DNA from: Rhytidiadelphus loreus
Taxonomy: Eukaryota; Streptophyta; Bryopsida; Hypnales; Hylocomiaceae
DNA length: 64,000 nt
Reading direction: 5' to 3'
NCBI GenBank assembly: GCA_947034895.1
Contig: OX344761.1
Coordinates: 32,872,863-32,936,862 of the forward strand
The notes below the pieces were generated by a model, which saw only the letters and a program-made list of their open reading frames with translations, did no database searches and was not told the origin of the DNA. Below are positions 38,490 to 52,269 of the stretch, piece by piece (position 1 is the stretch's first letter; each line of letters starts with the position of its first letter). Made by a program: the position numbers and the translations under genes.

Positions 38490-41400
38490 TTATAGCATTG
38501 CTCCATTAGGTATCTCTAACATTCGTGTAGATGATTGTGTCAGAGCTTCATCCTCTCTTCCACCAACTCCCTTCGTCTCTTCACATGAATTTCGTCCACC
38601 AATTGGAGAAAGGGGGAGGAAAGGAGAAGCATGTAACGCCCTATCTACCATGGCGCTTGGTACAGGCGTTGATACTCCCTCTGATAAAGTTGGCGATAGA
38701 GTTGGTCCTTCAAAGATGAAATTGACCCGTTCAAAAACATAACATCCCTCCTCACTAGTTCGAACATATTGCATGTGCTCCCTATTATAGAAATATCCAT
38801 CCTCATGTGGAAATAAGCTTATGGACTCCAACATGCTAAACGTTGATAATGAGGACATGGTTTCCGCTGAAGCAACTGTATCTTCAATTTCTCTCTCATT
38901 AGCTTCAACATTTTGCACATCCATGTTCTCTACATCTTCAATATATTATGTAGGTACAAAGTCAAGATCTTCTTCCATTTTGACCAAATTTGCTTCATCC
39001 TCGTGGGTATCACTCATTGCATTAGTATCTCTAGAACCCAAACTTCGACTCCCACTTTGCACATCGTCAGAGAACCTATGCTGAAAATCAATTTCACCTT
39101 CACTCGTTGATGATGCTCTCAAATCAATTGCAATCTCTTTATCCTTCCTCTTTTCTCTTTTAGTCACTTGAAATCTCTCTCCTTCATCTGATGTTTCACT
39201 GGATGATCGCACTACCCTTTCAAAATTCAAACCTACCACGTAGCACACCTATATCCATTTAAGAAGGACCATCAATAGGCGATTTGTCTCCCTTGTGAAC
39301 CATTCGTGAAGAGTTGCGTTCAGCTGCCGTACTCACACTGTTCACCATTACCATTTTTTCCCTATACTTCAGTTGCAACACTAGAAGAAAATGAGGGGTT
39401 TTGCAACTACAAAGAGCAACTAGTTTTTAGTTGCACCGTACATTTGCAACTAGTGAGAATTTGGAGGGCCCCAGTTGCTATGGACAAGTTTTCTAGTTGC
39501 ACCGTAGTTGCAAGGCAAAACGTTTTAGTCCCACATTTTGTAGCTTACGTGGAACTTCATCAATGCGCTTTATGACGTTGTTGCCTACGTGGTATTCACT
39601 GTTGTTTGAGGTTGGTAACTAAGTTGCAACTTGTTTGTAACTTCATTGCAAGTTCTTTGTAACTTCATTGCAACTTTGATGCGATTGGTCTGCTACTTCA
39701 TTTCAACTACTTCGCAACTGCTTTAGGTATATATTTGATTATGGGACAATGTAAGCAGTTTGCAACTCATTTACGACATGTTTGCCATTTTTTACCAACT
39801 GGTTTGCAACTAGGTTATGACTTTTCTATAACTACTGTGATTACTTTATAGGATATGTACAACTTTTTTGTAATTTTTTTGTGATTCATGAATCATGAGT
39901 ACAACTTATTTGCAACTACTATGCATCTTTATGATACATTTGTGCAACTTGTAATCGACTGCATACAAGTGTTTTACAATTCATTTGCAATTGATGGTCA
40001 ACTAGTATACTCATAATACAATATATAACATATTATACACAATATACCATACATAATACAACACATAGTATACCATACATAATACAACACATATAGTATA
40101 CCATACATAATACAACACATATAGTATACCATACATAATACACCATATATCATACAATACTCACCATACTAGACAAATATGTTAGGTAGCTCCAAAGGCC
40201 ACTTATTGTGATTTTAGGGTGTCAAGAAGACGAGTTATTTATACAGGTGGGATGGCAGTAGGTATGACAAATGATATGGGATATGTAAAATGCACGAATT
40301 ATATTAAAGTAAATTTGTCTTTTTGTAGTTGTTTTGTAGTTGTAAATTAGTTGTATTTTGGTTGTTCTATAGTTGTTTTCAGACCGCATTTAAACATAGT
40401 AGATTGCTTTTCTTTTAAAAACTTCAAATTTTGAAAAGTTGAAAAAACAAACAACCTTTTATCTCAAAAAATCCATTTAATATTTCAAGTCTTTAATCAA
40501 AATTTATAAACAAATTTTCAAAGACAAATTGGAAAACCCGTTAGAAAAAAAAAATTCTTTGACATTTTTCTTATATTTTCTTTAAATTTGTCCATTGTCA
40601 TTGTACATGGCAAATATAAAAATATGTTATAAAAATATGTTATAAAAATATGATTTTCTAGATGATGCAAAGAAAGAAGGTTGAAAAGTAGTATTACTTA
40701 AAAGAAATTTGTGCTCAATAGAGATTTGTAAACACATCAAATGTGTTTGTCAACATCATTATTTAAGCTTCTAGTTTGACTATTTCAAAAGATGTGCCAC
40801 CTCATCCTCCTATTCCATCTTTGGTTGGAGTCATAGAGTTATCCGAAGACAATCTCTTAACATTTGCAAGATATTGAAATTTTTGCAATCCATTTTGTTA
40901 TTCTCAAGTTTGAAACTATCTTTGTATTGTTCTTTAGTTCAAAGAAACTTCATATACAAATGTATTATATTTTGTAAAAGAAAGAGTCAACTAGAAATCC
41001 TCTGTTCCATGGAAGCCATTGAGCCAATTTTATCATAAAGTTGTAGAAGCCATTATGAGCTATATTTTGAAGTGTTGTTTTCAACCGATATGAGCTTTAT
41101 GTAGGGCAATGATTCATTTATAACTCATGTAACAAAAGAACAAATTGTAAACTTGAAGCAAGTTCCATAACATTTCAAATAACAAATCCAACTATAATTG
41201 TTTTATAGTCTTCTGGTTGTCTATAGTTATTCTATATTAATCTTCCAATGATTTCTTAGTTGTTTTCTACTTGAAATGTAGTCGTTTCCTAGTTGCATAA
41301 CTTGTCTTCTTGTAGTTGTAAACTAGTTGTATTTTGGTTGTTCTATAGTTGTTTTCTACTTGAAATGTAGTCGTTTCCTAGTTGCATAACTTGTCTTCTT

Positions 41401-44400
41401 GTAGTTGTTAGGTAGTTGTAAACTAGTTGTATTTTGGTTGTTCTATAGTTGTTTTCTAGTTGTCTTTGAATTGATTTCTAGTTGCACTCTAGTTGTAGAT
41501 TCCACATAATGCAAAGTTGTCCACATCGACATTTCTAACAAATATAGGATGTAAAATACATACTCTGTTACGATTTCATTTTCCTACATTTTTTTCTACG
41601 ACTATTCTGCAACTACAACAACTACTCTGCAACTACAACAACATACACATCAAAGTTGGTGCAATTATAGAAAATTGCAATTGCAAGATAGTTATATAGG
41701 ACACTTAGTTGCATTTGAGTTGCATATGGCCAGTTGCAGCGGACACGTTTTTCTTCTAGTGCAATGGATTGTAAACAAATTGCGTTTTAGGCAATGCACC
41801 ATCTGGGATGATAATTTCATTGCCCATGAAATTAGTCTCCAAAATTGTTGGCACTGCCATGGTGATGCCTAATGTCACCAGCCTCCAATTCTGTAGTAGA
41901 TACGTGTGTATCGTCCTCTTCAACTCTCTCAAACTTGTCCTCTACTCGTTGCATCATCTTAGTACTTCAGGTGTCTATAAAATCCACATCCAAATTGTCT
42001 ATGGTATTGGGGAGGTTTTCCATGGGCCTAGACTTTCTAGGATATTGCATGATGATGACGATGTTACCCATTGGTTGTACACCATGTTGTTGTTGCTCAC
42101 CACGATGTAGATCATGCACATATCCAGGAATGGTTTGAGGTGTAAATATCCATGAACCTTTCAACCAATGTCAACTCTTAGGCAATGCCATCGTTGATCA
42201 CATGTCTACGTTAAAGTACACTTCTGGTGAGGAGAAAAAATGGCATTCCATCGTACAATTGAAGACATCAAATTTTGTAATTGGTGCAGAACCTTACTAT
42301 AGTCTTTGTTTGACCATTCTTTGTCTTTCCCTAGCAAACCTCCATGTCTATAATCAAAAATCCATAAACATGGTTTTCCAAGCTCAATATATTCAAGAAA
42401 CCTCCTTTGCACCTCACATGAAGTGATGCTCCACTCTCCTGGTGTTCAACTCCATCAATTACAACTTGTCAATCCCATTGAGCATTGCACACATCCTCTA
42501 CGTCCCGACCATAGCATGCATAACCTTTGTGACCTGCTTTGATATCTGTAAAATGTTGCCTAATAAAAGCAGGGATGAAAGTTTTGAAATTGCTAAGTGC
42601 TTTAACCATCTTCATTGTTGGTGAACTCCGCAATATCTTTGTATCATTATCCTTTGTCTTCCCCATTAGGGTGAATTGCCATCCTTGTGCATCTTTGTAT
42701 TTGCTGGTGTCTATGGCGAAAAAATCATCCATTGACAATGGATTTTCATTCTTTGCTTGCACCATCAGAAATTAAATTTGGTTCCTTGCTGCATCTTTCC
42801 GTTGCAGACGGTCCACGGCGTATGCTATAGTACCTTTGGGGGTATTTGGAGAAGATGCATTATTGAAATAGTATTGTTGCGAACCTCGCCTCCCGTCTAC
42901 AACATCTTTTGCAACCATTCGTTTCACCAAACGTAGATACTATTCCTTAGAGACTCTATTTAAAGGCCTCAACCAAGTCTTCTCCATCCTCTTCCTCTTT
43001 GGGTTTACATCCATAGTAACATCTAGATTTTGTTTCCTTACCAATTTCCTCTACTTGTCCTCATCCTTCTTACTAAAAAACAACTTTCCTTCCTCATAAT
43101 CTTTACACTCCTACAACATTGTCTGATATGATTTTTCATCCTCATTTCAATCATGTCGTGTGTAATCAAACATCTTCTTAGACAACTTTCTAAGTGACAT
43201 GTGCTTCGGTAAGTTTTGGCTTCAATGCAGCGCACTAATTGCCATTGTCAACGCCTTCACTCTAAGTGCATCATCACTTCTAGTAACAATACTTGGACTA
43301 CCACACGCTTTCTAGATATCACGCAACTTGATTAAGTTTTTGTAATACGTATTGAAGAACATTCGATCAAACTTTCTCACGTTAATTCTAACCAACGCAT
43401 CGATATGATATTGTGGATTGTTGTAAACCATAAACTTTGCTTTCTGTCTCTGAAAGTGCTTCAAGTTCTCTTCGTCAGACAAGTTACCATCTTGGTTCTC
43501 TTGTTGGACTTGTTTACAAGCACCTACAATGTGTTGCTCATCCACAAGCTCCCACACTATATTATTTTGCAACCATCTTTTCCTCACCATACTATTTGAG
43601 ACAGATGCGTCTACATGACAATGCTTCAAAAATGTAACTTCAAATTCTCCTGCAACACCTTCCTGACTGAATAAAACCTCTACCACCTTTGTCTCAACTT
43701 CTTCACCAACATTCTCATAGCGATATGCTATGGAGCAAAGTGTAATTGCGCTAACTCCATTAGCTTCTAATTCCTTCAGACGCTCGTACATTTCATTCAC
43801 TCTCCATTCCATTAGGGCCCTGTGATTTGTCTTTGCATTTGCTACATTGCAAATGCTATCAATGTTTGCATTGAAAAAGGTATCATGCCTCCATATATAC
43901 CCAACCTTGTACTTGTTCTCCGTAGAAAAAAATACAAGTGGTTTCTTTTTACTTACAAATACATTGCTAGGTCCTTGCTCAAGCTCACCCTCTAAAAATT
44001 CATCATTAGCAACTGCATCTTCACCATCATTGCCTTGTGGAGGAAGTCCTTGCATGGCTTCTCTTTGACGATGTCTCTGGGCTACAAATCGAGTGTGGAC
44101 GCTTTGCTCTTCTTGTGACCCAATTTCCAAGGTGCGACGTCTTTGCTGTTTTTCTAGGTTCCTATCAAATCCAGATAGGTGTTGTACTTGAGTTCCATGA
44201 CTTCCACTACCAACACCTTGTACAACACCAACGTTAGATCTTCCAACATTCATATTGGCCACTATAATACTTGACCTATATATTTGCTTCCCAGAGCCTA
44301 CTACTGGAGGTCTCGAGTCTCGACCCTGAACCAATTTCAGTGACTGTATTTAGACCTCCAACTTCACCTCAAATTTATAGTTCAGGCACAACCAATTCTT

Positions 44401-45030
44401 GATCTGGTCCAATGTTTTCAGATGCAGTCCGCTCGGGGTCCAATGATACCTCTCTCACCTCCATCTCCAAATGATGGCAGCATAACTGATGCACTCTCTT
44501 AGGCAAACACCTCTTCTTGTCTTTCATTTTCATTTTCATCCAAAAGCTCAACTTCAACATCTATTGGCATAGAAAGAAGACGTTGACAATGTGCTCTTTG
44601 TCTTTCAAAAACACTCCCATCATTTTCATTAGCAACAATTATTGCTTTAGCACTAGCTCGTTTTCGGTTGCGTTGAGGCACCAAAACCCAATTCAAGTTT
44701 ACGGGAGCAGCCAAAATTCAATATATCTCATCCACATCCTCAGGTTCCCTAGGAGGGGCACCTTCTTGGGCAACTTAAAGATCAATATTTCTCAACTCCT
44801 CATACCTTTGAATCTCTATATATTGAGCACGAGCATCAAACACTTGTTGGGGGGTCAATTCTTTGAAATTTTTAACTGATGCCTCTCTTGGAACTTTCAC
44901 TTCCTCAGACATACTTGCCCAACATTTTTCCAATGTCTTCAAACCATGCATCTAGGAGCAAGAACTAGAAGGAGCGGGAGAAGGAACTCCGGTGGAATCG
45001 ATGTCATCAAGAGCTTCTTCTTCAATTTAT
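38490..45030 (-). pseudogene. Large decayed gene of unknown family, split by a CACTA element
   Basis: Read on the minus strand, a coherent protein frame runs from about 45030 down to 41765 and continues beyond the CACTA insertion to 38490. The longest open piece is 44334-43312 (340 codons, central NEMYERLKELEANGVSAITL). The same frame continues to 42469 through seven stops, with FIPAFIRQHFTDIKAGHKG near its end. A shifted frame at 42412-42206 has KPCLWIFDYRHGG and WNAIFSPHQKCTLT; the terminal part (39248-38490) has one TAA at 38946. At least two frameshifts are needed, and introns cannot be excluded. I do not recognise the family. It may itself be transposon-derived. Confidence 0.65.
39379..41761. 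mobile_element. CACTA-type transposon, non-autonomous, 2383 bp, TSD CAA
   Basis: The ends are CACTAGAAGAAAA and its exact inverse TTTTCTTCTAGTG. The 3-bp direct duplication CAA (39376-39378 and 41762-41764) is as expected for the CACTA (En/Spm, CMC) superfamily. The interior is filled with subterminal-type repeats: TTGCAACT/AGTTGCAA words on the left, TAGTTGTNNNCTAGTTG words on the right. A TATACCATACATAATACAAC array lies at about 40010-40160. There is no transposase frame, so it must rely on an element elsewhere. Confidence 0.88.
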
Positions 45031-46700
45031 ACTTTTCAAATATTGATTCACTATTAGTCACAGACACAATTATTTTTCCTTAAGCGGTGCCAGCAACGCT
45101 CTCAATGATTCTATATGAGGAACCAATAACGACCTTCTTCAATTGCAAAGTCTGTGATCCATAGGACAGACTTTTCCGTAGTATCTGCTATGATCCACCA
45201 TCCATGCTCCAACCACTTTGAATGCACCTTTGCACCATAATGCACTACAAATTCAAGTATAAAAACTTAAATTTTGTATTCAATAACATTTTCAAATGTT
45301 GAAACTTAGATTAATAACTTCAACATCGCTATTGTACCCTATGTAGTAGGCAAAAAAAACTTGTTGTGAAGTTCACAATTACTTTTCAATATCACTGGTC
45401 ATCTAGTAGTACTAAATGATTATGGAAGCACCAAATACATCAATGAGTACTAGACATTCAAACTTGTCCATTAAATGTCTATACACAAACCTAGGAACAT
45501 GAAAGTTGCTACGACTATGGCACACATAATGTACAATAACGAAATGAAGAAAAACCAAAATGAATTCAAGAATTGATTATACAATAACAAAAAATTTAAT
45601 ATTAAAAATAAATTTAAATAAAAAATCCCATTGATTCATGATTCATCATAGTTTACATGTAAAGAACTTCCATTTTTGCAACTTTAAAAGCAATGTGGAC
45701 TGTGAAAGAGTTTTTAATGAATTATTAATAAACAAAGTCAACATTGTGGATGTATTAGGATATACCTCCGACTTCTATTGAACCTCTATCCATGAACACT
45801 TTTAAATTACATCTTCTACATTCATACCCTAAAATTATTCATTCCAGCTTCAACATCTTCTTCACTTAATACTTCAAAACCATAAAATATTTATTCTAGT
45901 TGTAATAGATTATCATTACACGTATACGCTCTATATTAATTCCCATTAAACAATCATGCAAATGTTTAGCCACAATACAAGATTTTAGTTTCGCTCTATT
46001 TTGAAAAATAGCCCCTATAATGTATATAGGTACATAAGAACAAAGATATTTGAAGGATTGTTGTAGTACAGTTCATCTCAGTTCCTGGCATTCAATTAAA
46101 AATGTTTGAATTCATTAAAAAAAATATGTCTAATTGATGCCTTTATATAAAAGTTTTTCCAATCATTTTTCATGAACAAAGGTCATCATCTTGCCTACAC
46201 TAAAATTGTAGGTCTATGATAATTTCAAAGAAATTGCATAAACTTGCTCATCTAAACCTACAAAAAAAATTCTAAGGCTACATATTATTCTGAATTGCAT
46301 GCTTAGTGTTGAATCCTTGTTTGTGAACACGGAATCACAACATTATGGACAAACTTCTTTATCAAGCAACTATAACATCTTCAACATAGAAAGAAAAAAA
46401 ATTGCAGAAGAATAAAAACACTGTGAATTTCTTACTCTACAATATTTGAACATAGAAGTTCAATTGATAAAGGAAAAAAATACACAATTAATTGTATTCT
46501 AACATTATATTAGAACAACATGAACACAATTATCATTTCTTTAAAGGAATGTATTCTTTTTATTGTTTCTTCATAACTTCTCGAAGAGTGCCCTCACATA
46601 AGAGTCTCTACAAATTTCAAGTCACGTATGCAATTGTCCAAAACAACAAACTTCTCAATTAAAAACATGAATATTTAGAGAAATAATTTTAAATAATATC
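45031..46700. other. AT-rich sequence without recognised gene
   Basis: No frame of note occurs. Sequence around 46430-46490 resembles segments near 48460 and 53545, so this is probably the left end of the diverged duplicated block described for 48.4-56.2 kb. Confidence 0.4.
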
Positions 46701-48104
46701 CACTACAAGCACTATAAGAAACCCGTGTTTTTTGTGGTGTTATGAAGAAATGAGTCATGTTTTCATTGACATCAATGTGTCACAAATTCTAAGCCTATAG
46801 GAGGCAAATTTTTGCTAATGTTGGAAGAGACATGGGGACGTTAGAACAAAAACAGGTGGATGACACAAGGGACATGTATGTTTTTTTTAACATCAAATAA
46901 AACATCGTGATGCTTACTAGAACATTCCAAAAAACATGGAAGTACCACATTGACTAGGGTTTTTGGATTTACTTGGGTAAATTTTTGTAAGTTATTGTAG
47001 GCTAATGTAAAATGCTAAATGGATGTGAAAAAAATTGGGAAAGGGTAGCCATGTGGCATGCTTTGAAAAAAATAAAATTGATGGATGTATACTATGGATG
47101 AAAAAAGAATCTCTTTATACAAGTAGGGTGGTAGGAAGTAAGACAAACCATATGGGATATGTAAAGCAAATTTTTTTTTCAAAATTGAATGTCTAAATAA
47201 ACATCCACACGTTTAAAACAACCTCTAGATGTTGGAAATAACATGTAGATGTTGGAAAAAATGTCCTCATGTTTAAAACAACATCCACATACAATGTAGT
47301 CAAGTTCTCATTTGTGAATTGTCTCATATCCTTTGTCATGAATGTATGATGAATTTCAATATAAAAGGGACCTCTCCACCCTTCATTCTCACTAAATGCC
47401 AATGAAATAATTACTTAACTTTGCCATTAAAAATTCTTTTGAGTAGATAGTAAATTCTTGGTGAATTTGACAATTTTTCTTGTTCATTTTTTTTGGAATT
47501 TTTAAAAAATTATATTTTTTTGTAAATAATTATTTCATACAATTAATGCCACTTGTATTTTTCAGTGAGACACATCACATGTTGTATTATAACGATGATT
47601 TTTTTATTAATAAAGAAAGACATTGTTCAAACAAAAAAAAGATGATGTGGCTGCCATGTGGCATCTACGTGGCAAGCATTTGGAGAGTGAAAACATGAGG
47701 TATCAACAACCGTTTTCATGAAACATGTAGACATTAGGGCATGTTATAGTAGATTTCAATCGTTTGTGGAAATGCCGCCTACAACGGATTTCAAGTGACA
47801 TTTGAGTTGACATACCTTTAATTGAAAAAAACATACTTTCACGTCTTTAGAAACACCACTAAAAACACGGGTTTCTTCTAGTGAAGAGAAAGGTTAGGGG
47901 TATTTTAAGTGTTTTTTTAAGTATAGTCCTAAAGATAAGATATTAAATAATGAACTTTGTGTAGATTTTAAGTAAAAATTTACTGAAAATACATGAATTT
48001 TTGGGAAATTTTTACTAAAAATCTACATAAAGGTCATTACTTAATATCTTATCTCTAGGACTATACTTAAAAACACACTTAAAACACCCCTTTCTCTTCT
48101 AGTG
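46701..48104. mobile_element. Older foldback element with CACTA-type ends, split by a later insertion
   Basis: With the inner element and one AAG removed, the left arm reads CACTACAAGAGAAAGG and continues to about 47985. The right arm (to 48104) is its near complement, ending CCCTTTCTCTTCTAGTG. The arms pair over about 100 bp around a short loop near 47990. Flanks (ATC left, AAC right) show no surviving target duplication. Confidence 0.75.
46710..47883. mobile_element. CACTA-type transposon, non-autonomous, 1174 bp, TSD AAG
   Basis: The left end CACTATAAGAAACCCGTGTT and the right end (inverse CACTAGAAGAAACCCGTGTT) match over about 30 bp with few mismatches. The 3-bp duplication AAG is exact (46707-46709 and 47884-47886). 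Subterminal words ACATCTACATGTT / AACATCCACAT recur inside. No transposase frame is present. It lies within the left arm of an older foldback element. Confidence 0.88.
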
Positions 48105-51100
48105 AACATAAACTTCTAGTAGAGTCTAATTTTCTTTTGAACTACCTATATGCGCTAATTTTTTTTTAAACAAAAGACTAACTTCGCTATTCTAGAATAG
48201 TTGACACACTGTCATATTAATTCTTTGATTTCAAAAAATTATAAAATTCCAATTTCTTGTGCTGCACCTGAGGTTAACACAATTTCATGGAAAAAAATAA
48301 GACTAACCCATTTCTATAAATTACGCTTTCATTCATTGCATTTTAGAAACTATGTTGTGATTGTTGTAAAGATTTTTTACATTTCTAGCGCTTAATCTTT
48401 TCATAGTTCACTACAATTTCCTATTTTTAAATGCACGGCAAACAACAATTCATGAGTTCAACATAGAAATACACTACAATGAATTTGATAAAGGAAAATG
48501 AAGAAGCTGTAGGACATACCTAATGCAGATAATGTAGTTGCTTTTGATTCTCTAAGCGACTAAATAACATGAATGAACGTGGAACTTCCACTCTAAGTTC
48601 CTGGCTTGTTGCGCTTGGTACCCTTCACTTTGCTTGAAACACCTACCACAGCTGAATGTACTATCATCATGTCCACCACTTTACCACTTATTGTTTTCCA
48701 AAGTATTTGCTTTACAGTCATAGGTTCTCATTGTTATTATACACTAAATTATCTTCATAGAAGATAACCATCTTCAATTTGCTAGTCACCGAGCAATGAT
48801 TCATAGCACCTTTAATGCAGTTACATAATTGTGAATGTTTATTTTGTAACTAATTCTCATGACTATGGATTTTTTCCATTTCAAGCACATGGTAAACCTT
48901 GAAGACATGAATTTAATAGCTTCAATTCATTGTTCTATGTAAGCAACCATGAAACCTTCACCTATGTGGAAAGATGATATTATAATCACTTGTTCATCAA
49001 TAAACTTATTCAAATACAAAAATATTCAATTAAAATCCCTTTCCAATTAATCAATGCATTTGGTCACATTCACAATTTTCTATGACCAATGAACTAAACA
49101 TAATCGTTCCATAATGTTTTCACTCATACAAATCATTTCTGCCTACATAGAATAAGTCCAACATTTCATTGGATTAGCAATGATAAATTTTTAAGTCTCT
49201 TACTTTTAGACTACCTTAGCATTTTCTCTAAAATTGTACTCATATAGTTAATTTATAAACCATATCTTCACAAATTCCTTAAAAACAAAATTCTATACAA
49301 TATTCTTTTCTATGTTCAACAAAATAGGAGTTTCTTTTATGTTTTTTTATTTGATTGTTTTGATTGTAATTATTTAAAAAAAAATTACATGTCATAACTA
49401 CTTATATGTAACTATTTTTTCCAATATGAAAATGAAATCTCATCCCATATAAAACATTTTATTTCTAAAAAAATTGTAGTTAGAGTTTAAACAGTTCTTG
49501 CAGAAATCTCTATGCACTCCTGAATGCCCAAGGCCTCAAATTTTGTTTTTTTCCTCACTTTGAATTTATTGCAAACTAACCAAGTTCTTATTTATAGTAG
49601 ATTATATTTTTGAAAAATTCATTTTGAAGTCTACTTTCAGCATCAAAAATCCAATTATCCAATTAATTGATTATGATTTTGAGATTTAAGAATTTGTACA
49701 AGCATGTCCATTGCAATGTTCACTTTGCATAGTATTCATGTCTCTTAAAAACGAGCATCAAATACAACAGTCCTTTGACAAAAAATGACATTAGAAATTA
49801 TTTAAATAAACTATTTGAGTACATTTCAAAAATTCAAAAATTAATGGAGGTTCTGTATGTTAGGCATTGTTTGCCATATTATTTTGATGACCAACTTTTC
49901 AGATTTGACAAGCAAAATAAAGATTCAAAGATTTCAAATTAATTTCATAGTTTTAACTTCCTTGTGATCAAACTTAATAGTCTTTCAATCTATAAGGAAT
50001 GTTGTTGTGTTCTCTTTTCCTATGTAACCTCTAACATGTTTAATTTGAATTTATATGGTTATAATTCCCAGGAAATTTATAAAACTTCTTGAAACATTTT
50101 TTTTTTTGGCATTTTTAATAACAACAAATTCTTAAACACTCAAAAAAGACCTTTGGCTTCAAAAGGTTAAAGAAGTCATATGCTAAATCCTACAGTTTCC
50201 AATTTGGAAGCAACAACTTTTAAAATGTTTAAACCTTCTAATAGAAATGCGATTTCCATAGAATATAATTTGTGCGTTTCATGTTTATAAGCTGTGTCAT
50301 GTACTTTGCTTATAATAGACATGCAAAGGGCTAATACACTTTCAACATCTCTATCATGTCTTTGCTTCCAAGTTTCATGCTTAAATCAAATTTTTCTAAC
50401 TAAAGGAAAATAAATTTAATAGATGCTAGAAGTTTAGAAATTACTCTTCAATTCCATTGTTTTGCAAACCCACAATCTTGCAATCTTTTACATATTTTGA
50501 TGCCTTTTTTCTTCAAACATTGAAAACTACAATGTATTATAAAAATCCCTAAACCATAATCGTATATAGTTCTTTAATATGGGGAAAAAAATTAAATACA
50601 ACACAATATACACTATTTGTTATACAAGGCTTGACATAAACTAGACAAAAATGTCAACAAAACAGTGACCAAATCAACGCAACCTAATCAATAGAATTCT
50701 GTCAAAGTTCCTGAGTTTTCTACTAGTGTATTTCTACGTCGTTGGATTGTGCCACATTTGCTCTTTCTAAAAACTATATCACATTGAGAAGAAGTGTCAA
50801 CATCTTGAACTTTGCTTTAGTTCCAAGGAACATGTTTGTGAGCCCAAAAAAACTACCAAAGTCCTAGTGTTTTCCTGAACAAAAAATTGCCTTCAAGAAA
50901 AATTAACATTTCTAATTTTCAAACAAATGAAGTGAACTTTTAAGAAGAACAACTACACTACTCTAATTTAGGAAGAATGAGCGCATAAGCAAGTAGCAAG
51001 CATGATAGGAAGGAAGAAGGAAATAAAAAATCTAAATGGAAAACCACATAGATTAGTCTTTAAGCACTCTTTCACTGCATCTATCATAGGGTAAGAATCA

Positions 51101-52269
51101 AAGCAAGTGCCTTCTGCTATAAGACACAAACTAGACAAAAATGTTAGAATGTACTCTACTACAATAAACCATTATACCAACATATGTAAATTACATTTCC
51201 ATATGCCTCTACAAATCTACTTTGCACTATCTATACACTTCAATGACCTTCAAATGCAATTTGTAAACAAATTTCTAGGCATTTACTTCAGTATGTACAC
51301 AAATTACTCTCAAATTTGTTTACTTGAATTAGTCTACTTTTCCACTGCGAATGTAAATGTGCTACAATCATTTTTTAAGAACACAATTTTTTAATGAATT
51401 CAAGACATATTCAAACAATAGAAACAAAGAGTACGAACAACCAATTAACTTTAATAATGTCATGAGGCAATTGAGTAAGGTAGTTTAATCTAAAAGCAAG
51501 CGTGTTGTAAAAGCTACCATGACCTAGAGGAAAAGTTTAGTTTCTTGAATGTACCAATAATTTTAACTTCAAATTATAGTTGCTTTCAATAATTTTAATG
51601 TTCCAACTTCATAAATTCCTAAATAATTTTATGGATGTCCAAAGATTAGGAAACAACTTTGGTTAGATGCCTATTCCATTCTTCTTCCTAAAAAAATACA
51701 TAGAAAACTGTTTTTATTAGTTTTCCTTCTTCAAAAACACAATCAATTTTTCAATGGTCACTTGTCAAACAACCACCTTGTCATGTAATAGGAGACAAGC
51801 AACTACCTTGTCATGTAATTAGCTTGTGAAGTGCCATCACATGCCGAATGTAAAAATCATATTATGAAAACGTGGTTATTATCCTATAAAGCAAATTTGT
51901 ATTATTGTTCTTGCTACATTATTGGGATTCTAATAAATTCTTAAGAATTAATTGCAGCTACTTTGAAGCATGCATGCAGTGAATGTGGTCTTCCTTCAAA
52001 ACTACACTAAGGAATTTTACAAAGATTAATGACAGATGGCATGCTTAATTTGCTTGAAGAAAAGGCTATACTGAACCTTAGAACCACTATTAACTAGTTA
52101 GTTTGTTGTAATTGACTTAGTTTAGCTAGCTCAAATGACATAATTGTCATACCAGAGGTCCCGATGTTTGCGACTATAGGTCTATTGAGTTTTCATTTGT
52201 TGGTTGTTTCTCCTGCTTCAATGTTCTATGCTTTTTAGTGATTTAGGTTTACATGTTCTTTGCTACTCT
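48105..52269. repeat. Diverged duplicated block, copy A
   Basis: Collinear with 53540-56180. Matching landmarks include GGACATACCTAATGCAGATA (48510), TTGTTTTGCAAACCCACAAT (50460), TCTACGTCGTTGGATTGTGC (50728), AAGCAAGTGCCTTCTGCTAT (51101) and GTGGTCTTCCTTCAAAACT (51985). No intact frame runs through either copy, so its original content is unknown. Confidence 0.65.

Noticed and set aside
43312..44334. 340-codon open frame as an intact gene
   Set aside because: The same protein frame extends on both sides through many stops, so it is only the longest surviving piece of a pseudogene.
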